Assembly (NCBI GenBank): GCA_039029315.1
Contig: JBCCGK010000130.1
Span: forward strand, 1-29,078
Origin: JBCCCJ01 sp039029315
GTDB taxonomy: Bacteria; Bacteroidota; Bacteroidia; J057
Length of the DNA stretch: 29,078 nt
Direction of reading: 5' to 3'
Every line of letters starts with the position of its first letter. The first letter of the stretch is position 1. The notes beneath the pieces were generated by a model. That model was not told the origin of the DNA, did not search any database, and worked only from the letters and a program-made list of their open reading frames with translations. The translations under genes were made by a program, and so were the position numbers. Shown in pieces: positions 17,483 to 24,409 of the stretch.

Positions 17483-17734
17483 TTATTTCTGCAAAAGTTT
17501 TTGCACAACTGCTACTGCAGCCTGGACGGTCAACATCTGTTCTGCATCTTCATCACTGATCTCAATATTGAAGGCATCCTCTGTGTCCAGAACGATATCT
17601 ACAATATGAGAAGAATTGATTTCCAGATCTTTGAGTAAATCGGTTTCTGGGTGAATGTTCGCAAATGCTTCCTGATTTTGCACATAGGGCTGAATGATGT
17701 CCCGAAGCTTTGCGATGATTTCTTCTTGTTGCAT
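17483..17734 (-). CDS. Acyl carrier protein
   Basis: This 83-residue acidic protein starts at the ATG at 17732-17734; the longer upstream frame overlaps the ketosynthase gene and is not used. Aligning by eye to FabF-partner ACPs, LEINSSHIVDIVLDTEDAF (37-55) covers helix II. Ser41 falls on the phosphopantetheine attachment position. The usual D-S-L is N-S-S here, a variation I associate with carrier proteins of specialised lipid or aryl-polyene type loci rather than housekeeping AcpP. It lies 17 bp downstream of the ketosynthase gene and upstream of the phosphopantetheinyl transferase that presumably activates it. Its likely job is to carry the growing acyl chain and hand it to the ketosynthase and perhaps to the type III PKS. 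Confidence 0.9.
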   Translation of the reverse strand: MQQEEIIAKLRDIIQPYVQNQEAFANIHPETDLLKDLEINSSHIVDIVLDTEDAFNIEISDEDAEQMLTVQAAVAVVQKLLQK

Positions 17735-17751
17735 ATCGGTGAAATTAGGAA

Positions 17752-19035
17752 TTATTCTCTCACTTTTCCCAAAATGACACAACTGTTCACATCCCCGAAT
17801 CCAAAGCTGCTGCTGGCGACGACCGAAAGATCCATATATTGGGTTTCTTTGGGCACGCATCCCGGATCGATACAGGTTACAATACGCTCGTGGAGATCTT
17901 CACAGTTGACAGAGGGATGAACAAAATTGTGATGGAGTTGAAGAACAGCCGCGATACACTCAATGGCACCTGCCGCACTCAATGAATGACCAATCAGCGA
18001 TTTGAGGGACTGAATCAACGGAAAGTCCTTGCCAGAACGTCCAAGTGCCTGGACCCAGGTTTCGACTTCCTGTGGATCGAAGAGGGTAGAGGTCAGATGA
18101 CCCGAAATCAAGTCGATCTCTTGTGGAGAGATGCGTGCATCAGCCATCGCCCCCTGAATACATCGAATGACGCCATTGGGATTGGGGGCTGTCATGGTTC
18201 CGCCTTGTTGCTGACCGCCTGAATTGAGATACCCGCCCCATATTTCGGCATAAATTCTGGCATTGCGTTTCCGTGCAGAGGTTAGACTTTCGAGCACGAG
18301 TGCGCCTGCGCCTCCCCCTGGAACAAATCCACTTGCTGATGCACTCATGGGTCTGGAAGCCTTCGAAGGAGCATCATTGAATTTTCGATTCAAGACACGC
18401 ATAGCATCAAATCCCGCCCATAAATCCGGGCTGGTACTATCACAGCCTCCACACAGCATCCGTTCTGCTTTGCCAAGGGCGATGCGTTCGTAGCCATAAA
18501 TGATCGCCTCTGTCCCTGTGCTACAGGCAGAGGCATTGCTGCTGACCAGATTGCCGAGGCTGAGCATTCCTCCCAGGTAGGCACTGATGCCACTAGCCAT
18601 GGTTTGTTGTACAGTCGTGCTTCCCAGCCTTTTGACTGCACGCTGATCTATTTTTTCAATCGCAAAACGAATGGCTGGTCCTCCTGCCATTCCAGCACCG
18701 AAGATACACCCGCTGTCCCAGTCTGGCTGGGCTGATTTGTCTTCCTTCACTGGAAGGCCTGCATCTTCCCATGCCTCCATGCCCGCAACACAGCCATAGA
18801 TGATGCCATCTGCCCGAAGATTTCGCAGTGTCAGATCCGACAAATATCGATGTGTGTCTTCTTCTGTAAGAGGGGGAATTCCTCCCACTCGACAACCAAA
18901 TCCCAATTCTTCAAGGATTTCCAAATACTGAATGCCTGATCGGGCTTCTCTCAAAGCCGTTTCAAAAGAAGGCAGCCCAACGGCATTGGGGGCAACTACC
19001 CCCATTCCTGTGATAACAACTCTATGTTTTTCCAT
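17752..19035 (-). CDS. FabF-like beta-ketoacyl-ACP synthase
   Basis: This is a 427-residue ketosynthase counted from MEKHRVVITGMGVV. The catalytic triad is intact: Cys171 in SNASACSTGTEAI, His313 in ISGHLTST, and His350 in SLKSLIGHSLSAAG, with Lys345. The GFVPGGGAGALVLE motif and the C-terminal SSSFGFGDVNS are standard for FabF/KAS II. It is an active elongating enzyme rather than a chain-length factor, which would lack the Cys. The family's 'NAHGTSTPLND' is changed to SGHLTSTLFD, so it is not the housekeeping FabF. In-frame starts also exist at 19047 (ATG) and 19053 (TTG). I chose 19035 because it gives the usual N-terminus; it overlaps the dehydratase gene by 14 bp. Confidence 0.92.
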   Translation of the reverse strand: MEKHRVVITGMGVVAPNAVGLPSFETALREARSGIQYLEILEELGFGCRVGGIPPLTEEDTHRYLSDLTLRNLRADGIIYGCVAGMEAWEDAGLPVKEDKSAQPDWDSGCIFGAGMAGGPAIRFAIEKIDQRAVKRLGSTTVQQTMASGISAYLGGMLSLGNLVSSNASACSTGTEAIIYGYERIALGKAERMLCGGCDSTSPDLWAGFDAMRVLNRKFNDAPSKASRPMSASASGFVPGGGAGALVLESLTSARKRNARIYAEIWGGYLNSGGQQQGGTMTAPNPNGVIRCIQGAMADARISPQEIDLISGHLTSTLFDPQEVETWVQALGRSGKDFPLIQSLKSLIGHSLSAAGAIECIAAVLQLHHNFVHPSVNCEDLHERIVTCIDPGCVPKETQYMDLSVVASSSFGFGDVNSCVILGKVRE

Positions 19036-19492
19036 TCTCTTGTGCATGAACAATCATTCCAGATAAGGTCCCATAACAGACACGCTCTCCCCGCGCATTG
19101 GTCATGCTGACAGTGCATTTGAGCTTTTTCAACCGATAGTAAACCTTCTCTCCGATGACAGTGACGATTTCTCCTGGCAAGACAGGTGTGACAAATTCAA
19201 CAGCAGATGAGGTAAAGGCAAACTTGAGAGGGCGGGGGGTGTGGTGGAGATTGTTGAGATACATGCCTAGCCCAACCAATCCGATTTGTGCCATACATTC
19301 GGTCAGGATGACGCCAGGTGTCATGGGCCGATCCGGGAAGTGAGCGGGATAAAACCATTCATCCTCTCGAAATCTATATGTTCCTACCACCTTTGACGCA
19401 TCCAATTCCACAAATTGGTCTACAAAGCAAAACGCTTCTCCATAAGGCATCAATTGTCTGATGGTTTCCAGATGATCTGTTTGTTGTTCCAT
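19022..19492 (-). CDS. FabZ-like 3-hydroxyacyl-ACP dehydratase
   Basis: This is a 156-residue hotdog-fold protein. The FabZ active-site pattern is present: His51 in HFPDRPMTPGVIL and Glu65 in LTECMAQIG. Length and motif order match FabZ/FabA-like enzymes that remove water from 3-hydroxyacyl-ACP. A conserved N-terminal 'LMPYGEAFCFVDQFVELD' matches the FabZ 'LPHR.PFL.VD.v' region in divergent form. It lies between the FabL-like reductase and the ketosynthase in one transcript, which fits a private chain-elongation cycle. A thioesterase-like hotdog is less likely because both catalytic residues sit in the FabZ pattern. Confidence 0.88.
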   Translation of the reverse strand: MEQQTDHLETIRQLMPYGEAFCFVDQFVELDASKVVGTYRFREDEWFYPAHFPDRPMTPGVILTECMAQIGLVGLGMYLNNLHHTPRPLKFAFTSSAVEFVTPVLPGEIVTVIGEKVYYRLKKLKCTVSMTNARGERVCYGTLSGMIVHAQENGKT

Positions 19493-19532
19493 GCTGATTT
19501 TCCATTAAACAATAAAGAATCCAGCTTCTTTC

Positions 19533-20342
19533 TCACATCCTCCCTTCTCCTCCGTCTACTGGAATGATGGTCCCGTTGATCCAGGCGGCTTCCTGCTTGC
19601 AGAGAAGATATATGGCATCGGCTACATCTTCGGGGCGGGTGAGTCGTCCATATGGATTTCTGCTGCGGGCCAGTTGTTTGAGGTGTTCACTGCCAGGAAT
19701 CATGCGAAGAGATGGGGTGTCAGTGACTCCGGCCTGGACCACATTGCAACGGATACCATGCGGGGCAAACTCCAGGGCGATTGATCGACAAATGGCCTCC
19801 AGCGATGTCTTGGCAGCGCTGACAGCAGCATAATTGGCCCATGCGCGTTGATTGCCTTCGCTGGTCAGCCCAATCACTCTGGCATCTGAGGCAAATAACT
19901 GTTGGAGATGGAGTGCCTGAACCCAATCATATAAGCTGAGGGCCATTGCTTCTATCGTTAACTGAAAATCCTGCCGTCTCAAAGAAGGAGAAGACAGTTC
20001 TTCTTTCGGTACCATTGGCTTCAGATTTCCCTTGGCGATGCTGTGAAGAAGGAGCCGAATTCGATCATCAGGACCCAATTCCTGTTGACATATCTGCACT
20101 ATGGTCTGGATATGTTCCTCCTGTATTGCATCCATATTTTTTCTGACAAGCTTAATCCCCGTTTGGCGCATCTCTTCACATGCAGCCTCGATCCTGGGCA
20201 ATTCCTGTCTTCTGTCTCGGTGGATCAGGAAAATATGCATGCCCTCTCTGGCTAGCTTCTGGGCAGTTGCCAGCCCGATGCCGCTTGATCCTCCAAGAAT
20301 CAGCGCCCAATATCCTGATTCACTAAAAGCCGCTTTCCTCAT
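19533..20342 (-). CDS. SDR-family enoyl-ACP reductase-like protein (FabL/FabI type)
   Basis: This is a 269-residue short-chain dehydrogenase. The cofactor motif is GGSSGIG (17-23). The catalytic pair is Tyr171 and Lys178, spaced Y-x6-K (NYAAVSAAK), as in enoyl-ACP reductases FabI and FabL. It is not the Y-x3-K of ketoreductases. The following stretches SLEAICRSIALEF, TDTPSLRMIPG and NPYGRLTRPEDVADAIYLL resemble FabL, including the DT..L...P region, and the second FabI tyrosine is replaced by Ser (LTSEG). I therefore favour an enoyl reductase completing saturation of the acyl chain, though a 3-oxo reductase role cannot be excluded. The ATG at 20340-20342 is chosen over an upstream TTG at 20348. 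The gap to the type III PKS is 73 bp. Confidence 0.85.
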   Translation of the reverse strand: MRKAAFSESGYWALILGGSSGIGLATAQKLAREGMHIFLIHRDRRQELPRIEAACEEMRQTGIKLVRKNMDAIQEEHIQTIVQICQQELGPDDRIRLLLHSIAKGNLKPMVPKEELSSPSLRRQDFQLTIEAMALSLYDWVQALHLQQLFASDARVIGLTSEGNQRAWANYAAVSAAKTSLEAICRSIALEFAPHGIRCNVVQAGVTDTPSLRMIPGSEHLKQLARSRNPYGRLTRPEDVADAIYLLCKQEAAWINGTIIPVDGGEGRM

Positions 20343-20415
20343 ATACAATAGGTTTCACTTCCTGTGTCAGATGTTCATCTGCTACGACGGATATTTTCTT
20401 TTTTCCGACCTCTCT

Positions 20416-21471
20416 TTATGCCCACTCCAACAAAATTCTTTGTGCAGAGAAGCCAGGTCCAAAACTCAACATCAAACCTTTCTCCCCCACTGGTATGGAT
20501 CGCTGCATAAAATCTTCCAATACATACAGCACTGTTGCAGAAGACATATTCCCGTACTCTCTCAGAACTTGTCTGGTGGTATCAATGTTTTTTCCTAATT
20601 GACCAAATAACTCTTCCACCATTTGCACAATTTTCTTGCCGCCAGGATGAAAAATCAAATGTTCGATCTCCTCAATCCGGGTCTGATTTTTGGCAAGAAA
20701 GGGATGAATGATTTCCTCAAAGTGTGCCTGGATTTTTTCCGGAACCCGCTGATCCAACACCATCTGAAAGCCAGAGTTTTTCAATTTGAATCCCATCATG
20801 TCTATCTCGTCATAGAAGTGGAACATCTCTCCATCCAGAATTCGGGGTCCCGGCCGATCATCATTTCCCAAAATCGCACACGCAGCTCCATCTCCAAAAA
20901 TCGCTGCACTGACCATATTGACCATCGACCAATCATCATACTGAAAGGTGCTCATGGGAGATTCAACAGCTATGATTGCCGCACGTTTGCCAGGATTTGC
21001 CAGTAAAAAATTGTGTGCATAGATCAGAGCAGACACCCCAGCTGCACAGCCCATTTCTGTGACAGGAAGCCGCATGATATCCTGGCGCATACCAAGTCGA
21101 TTGATCAGATAAGCATCTACAGAAGGAATCATGAATCCGGTACAACTGACAGTGATGATGATGTCAATGTCCTTGGCTTTGAGCTGAGCCTTCTCAAGTC
21201 CTGTCCGGAGAGCAGTTTCGGACAGTTCAATGGCTTGTTCTATGTAAAAATCATTCTTTTCTTCAAAACTTAAGGGAGCTACGACTCTTTCTGGAGGAAG
21301 AATGGAATAGCGGCGGTCAACCTGTGCATATTTGAAAATACGGAGCACTTTTCGTCGGAACCGCTCATCTTGTCCGGCCATATGGCGTTCCATGTCCTGA
21401 ATGATTTCCTCAGTCGGTTTGGTGTATGGGGGGAGCGCTTTGCTGACAGCCAGAATTTTGGGGTGTTGCAT
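20416..21471 (-). CDS. Type III polyketide synthase (chalcone/stilbene synthase family)
   Basis: This is a 351-residue enzyme with the complete Cys-His-Asn triad: Cys142 in VTEMGCAAGVSAL, His275 in LIFHPGGKKIV, and Asn308 in REYGNMSSATVLYVLED. The family's C-terminal loop GLMLSFGPGFSAQRILL is present. Type III PKSs extend an acyl starter with malonyl-CoA and cyclise it without a carrier protein; bacterial members such as ArsB/ArsC, SrsA and PKS18-like enzymes make alkylresorcinols or alkylpyrones. The neighbouring FAS-type enzymes, methyltransferases and FAD enzyme point to a long-chain phenolic lipid. Cyclisation mode (resorcinol or pyrone) cannot be told from sequence. Three bases separate its ATG from the stop of the upstream methyltransferase, so they are tightly co-expressed. 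Confidence 0.93.
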   Translation of the reverse strand: MQHPKILAVSKALPPYTKPTEEIIQDMERHMAGQDERFRRKVLRIFKYAQVDRRYSILPPERVVAPLSFEEKNDFYIEQAIELSETALRTGLEKAQLKAKDIDIIITVSCTGFMIPSVDAYLINRLGMRQDIMRLPVTEMGCAAGVSALIYAHNFLLANPGKRAAIIAVESPMSTFQYDDWSMVNMVSAAIFGDGAACAILGNDDRPGPRILDGEMFHFYDEIDMMGFKLKNSGFQMVLDQRVPEKIQAHFEEIIHPFLAKNQTRIEEIEHLIFHPGGKKIVQMVEELFGQLGKNIDTTRQVLREYGNMSSATVLYVLEDFMQRSIPVGEKGLMLSFGPGFSAQRILLEWA

Positions 21472-21474
21472 GCG

Positions 21475-22194
21475 TTACGGGATCATTATCAGTTGATATT
21501 GAAAAGCCCACCGCCATCGGCATCTCGAATAACGAGGGCTGTACTGTTTCATGAGATGTGTCAATTCCTTTCGGGTGAAGCCTCTCTGAATGGACAATGC
21601 GCCATCAGTCTTGGCCATGGGGGTGAATCCAAGAAGCGTGCTGACGATTTGAAAAAGAAAATAGGGTAACCAATGTCTTTGCAGATCATTGATGAGAACC
21701 ATCTTGACTCCTGCTTCTCGCCATCTGTTCAGCAGCTGAAGTTGTTCTTGTTCTGAAAAATGGTGAAAGAACAGGCCACAATGAACAATCTGATAGCTTT
21801 GCCAGGGAATATTGTTATCAAAGACATTGGCACAAACATAGTCAATGTCCGGGGAGTGGCCAGATTGATTTCGGGCCCAATCGATGATATGTGGATTCGC
21901 ATCCAGGCCGCTTAGGTGGACAGAATAAGCTCGTTTTTTAGCCCATTTTGCCAACATTCTCAAACAATCTCCCCCTCCACACCCTACATCCATCACGCGA
22001 ATCGGGGAAGGAAGATCTGACTCGGCCAGGTATCTGAGACCAGTATCAAAACCGTTTCTGACTGAGAGATGACTGCCTAGCCATTGGTTGACCCAGGAAA
22101 GATTTTCAAGGGTTTTGTTCAATTCCTCACCCTCCAGGTTGAGATCATCCATTATCTCTTGTTCCAATGCTCTATGTGTAAACTGGCGAAACAT
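21475..22194 (-). CDS. Class I SAM-dependent methyltransferase (second of a tandem pair)
   Basis: This is a 239-residue protein. The SAM-binding motif I is VMDVGCGGGDCLRM (67-80). Later motifs include LSGLDANPHIIDWAR (acidic end of strand 2) and FFHHFSEQEQLQLL (post-strand 4). The C-terminal part (FQIVSTLLGFTPMAKTDGALSI) is hydrophobic and may touch a lipid substrate or membrane. It is a clear paralog of the next gene upstream: both begin with 'L.gE.L...L..L..vN..LG.H' before motif I. It is placed directly before the type III PKS, so O- or C-methylation of the phenolic ring is the natural reading. Which position it methylates is unknown. Confidence 0.88.
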   Translation of the reverse strand: MFRQFTHRALEQEIMDDLNLEGEELNKTLENLSWVNQWLGSHLSVRNGFDTGLRYLAESDLPSPIRVMDVGCGGGDCLRMLAKWAKKRAYSVHLSGLDANPHIIDWARNQSGHSPDIDYVCANVFDNNIPWQSYQIVHCGLFFHHFSEQEQLQLLNRWREAGVKMVLINDLQRHWLPYFLFQIVSTLLGFTPMAKTDGALSIQRGFTRKELTHLMKQYSPRYSRCRWRWAFQYQLIMIP

Positions 22195-22203
22195 CAGAAT
22201 AAA

Positions 22204-22917
22204 TTATGGGTTAGGGGAATTCAAGAGTAGGATGAAGCGGAAGGCCCAGACCCTGCTGAGCTGAGCCTCTGGCCATTGAGACGCACGAAGAAGATGTCGA
22301 ATTTCAGAAATCGAAAAGGCTCTCCTGATCGCAAGCATTCCATCAGATCGTGTGAGTTTACTCAAGCCCATAAGAGGGCTGAATATCCTGAACAAGGTAA
22401 GGGCAATCTGATTTCTTTCCAATTCACTGATGATCCAGGCGACTTTTACCTTGGCGCTATGTTGATGGAGAAAAGAGAGAAATGCCTGATCCGACAGATG
22501 ATACAGGAAATGACTGCTGATCAACAAATCACATGCAGGAAGAACAAATGCAGGATCAAAAATGTCGATCGCCTGATAGTGGATAGATGCTTGCTTGTCT
22601 GTTTGAGTTCTGGCATAGGCCAGACTATGGCCATTGCCATCAAGTCCGAGACATTCAACAGAGATTGATTTGGCACGACACAGCTGTTCTATCATGCGCA
22701 AGACATCTCCTCCTCCACATCCCAGATCAACAATCTTCCAATGCTTGTCAGGAGCTTTGGAAAGAAAGCGATTGACAGCTTTTTTGATTGCGCGGTGGTT
22801 GCCGAGCAATCGATTGATCATAGCCAGTTCATCCAGACAGGTATGCAAGCGTTCGCCGGAAAGATCGAGTTGATCCAATTGTTCTGGCTGATATGAGCGT
22901 TGTTTCAGAGTGTTCAA
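22204..22917 (-). CDS. Class I SAM-dependent methyltransferase (first of a tandem pair, TTG start)
   Basis: This is a 237-residue protein. Motif I is IVDLGCGGGDVLRM (62-75), followed by VECLGLDGNGHSLAYAR and DLLISSHFLYHLSDQAF. The end LMGLSKLTRSDGMLAIRRAF aligns with the same region of its neighbour paralog. The start codon is TTG (22915-22917), and TTGA overlaps the TGA stop of the FAD oxidoreductase by four bases. The first ATG is 32 codons in and would remove the helical N-terminus shared with the paralog, so TTG is preferred. It probably methylates the same phenolic scaffold as its partner at a second position or at a different stage. Confidence 0.87.
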   Translation of the reverse strand: MNTLKQRSYQPEQLDQLDLSGERLHTCLDELAMINRLLGNHRAIKKAVNRFLSKAPDKHWKIVDLGCGGGDVLRMIEQLCRAKSISVECLGLDGNGHSLAYARTQTDKQASIHYQAIDIFDPAFVLPACDLLISSHFLYHLSDQAFLSFLHQHSAKVKVAWIISELERNQIALTLFRIFSPLMGLSKLTRSDGMLAIRRAFSISEIRHLLRASQWPEAQLSRVWAFRFILLLNSPNP

Positions 22918-24029
22918 TGAATTGGGGTTCCGTGAGTTTGGCGAATAATTGAAGGAAAAACACCTGGAATGAGCCGCAATCCAGCAACCGCTAATTCCGA
23001 TATAAGGGCTTTGCCCATAAACTTCTGCAATTGTCTGCCCCAGAAGAGTCGGCTACCAAACAGTTGTTGCCATTTTTGTTGATAGAGTCGTTCCATCTCT
23101 TCTCGGCTGCACTGGTCTTGAAAATAGGTGAAGATGCTTTCAGAGACCAATTTAGCTGAATGAATTGCCATCGCCATTCCATTGCCAGAAACCGGGGCAA
23201 TCATCCCTGCCGCATCGCCACACATCAGCGCATGATCCACGATCAATTGTTTGGGCTGGAATGAAATGTTAGAAATCACAATTGGTTTGACTTTCTGCAT
23301 TCTGATTTGTTCAAAAACCGGGCTGAGCCGAGGATTGGTCGTGACCAATGCTGCTTCCATCTCAGGCAATTTTCCATATCGATCCAGAGATTGTTTTCGG
23401 ATCATGTAGGTAAAATTCGCCAGATTGTCCTCTACTTGTATGCCGCCACAATATCCTCCGGGAAAATTGAACAAAGCGACCGCATCGGGCGGGAATTCAT
23501 ATTCCACATAATATTTCACCCCGATATAGGGAGAGCGCTTGAAGAAGAAGGGGCGTTGAAGATGCTTGTCCAGGATGGATCGTTTGCCATAACTCCCCAC
23601 TAACATATGAGAGCGAAATATTTGGCCGTTTCTTCCCTTTATGTTGAAATGGTCTTCCTCAAAATGAAACTGCTCAACCGGGAAACCTTCATAAATCTTA
23701 ACGCCTTTCTTTTGTGCAAGCTGATAGAGAAATTGATCCAGTCTGAATCGGGTCATGCTGATGCCTCCCAAAGGCAAAGGAGTTTCGATCTGTTTGCCAG
23801 AAGGGGCGGTGAACAAGATTCGCCGAATGTCTCTAGGGGCCAGCTGATCCATCTCCACGCCCAGGCGCTCCAGATAGGGCACCACTTCTCTGGACAAGTA
23901 TTCCCCACAAAATTTATGGAACGGAAATCTTTTCTTTTCCAGAACCCCCACAGATAGTCCCGCATTCGCCAGGTGCAGCGCTGAAGTCAAGCCTGCTAGC
24001 CCGCCTCCTATAATCAAAACATCATGCAT
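22914..24029 (-). CDS. FAD-dependent oxidoreductase (monooxygenase / geranylgeranyl-reductase-like family)
   Basis: This is a 371-residue flavoprotein. The N-terminal dinucleotide fold is VLIIGGGLAGLTSALHLANAG (4-24) with Glu31 ending strand 2. CGEYLS (41-46) matches a loop common to geranylgeranyl-reductase-like proteins. The second FAD motif is MCGDAAGMIAPVSGNGM (269-285), containing the GD pair. In a type III PKS locus such an enzyme would most simply hydroxylate the alkylresorcinol ring to a hydroquinone, like the role of SrsC in Streptomyces griseus phenolic lipids. Reduction of a double bond is the alternative suggested by the family resemblance. It is the first gene of the minus-strand biosynthetic operon. 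The MITE-like element lies 65 bp upstream, in the promoter region. Confidence 0.85.
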   Translation of the reverse strand: MHDVLIIGGGLAGLTSALHLANAGLSVGVLEKKRFPFHKFCGEYLSREVVPYLERLGVEMDQLAPRDIRRILFTAPSGKQIETPLPLGGISMTRFRLDQFLYQLAQKKGVKIYEGFPVEQFHFEEDHFNIKGRNGQIFRSHMLVGSYGKRSILDKHLQRPFFFKRSPYIGVKYYVEYEFPPDAVALFNFPGGYCGGIQVEDNLANFTYMIRKQSLDRYGKLPEMEAALVTTNPRLSPVFEQIRMQKVKPIVISNISFQPKQLIVDHALMCGDAAGMIAPVSGNGMAMAIHSAKLVSESIFTYFQDQCSREEMERLYQQKWQQLFGSRLFWGRQLQKFMGKALISELAVAGLRLIPGVFPSIIRQTHGTPIH

Positions 24030-24093
24030 ATCGTCTCAAGGATTGTTGAATAAGCATCTTGCCTCAAAGTGGGGACAAATATCGTCAACTATC

Positions 24094-24260
24094 TTAGAGA
24101 CTGTTTGAAAATCTATCACTTATTTTTTGTATGCGTCTTTTTTCCTCATCCGGCGCCTTTTTTTGTTCCCATAGCACAACTATGAGAACAAAAAAGAGCC
24201 TTGTCTGAGAAAAAAATACATCATAAAAATTCTCAGCACAGATTCCCAAACAGTCTCTTA
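24094..24260. mobile_element. MITE-like element with terminal inverted repeats and 3-bp TTA target duplication
   Basis: The element runs from GAGACTGTTT (24097-24106) to its complement AAACAGTCTC (24248-24257). TTA flanks it directly on both sides (24094-24096 and 24258-24260). The ends agree over about 18 bp with mismatches, and the middle folds into a further long stem (CCTTTTTTTGTTCCCATAG against CTATGAGAACAAAAAAGAG) with a 5-nt CACAA loop. At ~160 bp it has no coding capacity. Ends of this style and a 3-bp duplication are known in IS5-family elements, so it may be moved in trans by such a transposase. It occupies the 380-bp gap (24030-24409) between the divergent biosynthetic and Fe-S operons, where both promoters must lie. 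I see no other feature in that gap. Confidence 0.75.
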
Positions 24261-24409
24261 CATTCCACACGATCTCTGGCAAGGAAAACAGGAGCACTCC
24301 TCTCCTCAGAGGGCAAGTCTGTGTTGGAAATGTAATTCGAATTTGTTATGCTTGCATACCATTTTGGATTTTCAGGCTTGATGCCCTATTTTACTGCAAA
24401 CCCCATCTC

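Noticed and set aside
13680..24029. Flexirubin or aryl-polyene cluster identity
   Set aside because: It shares PPTase, ACP, KS, DH and MMPL, but has no aromatic ammonia lyase, no DarA/DarB-type enzymes and no acyltransferases, and it has a type III PKS instead.
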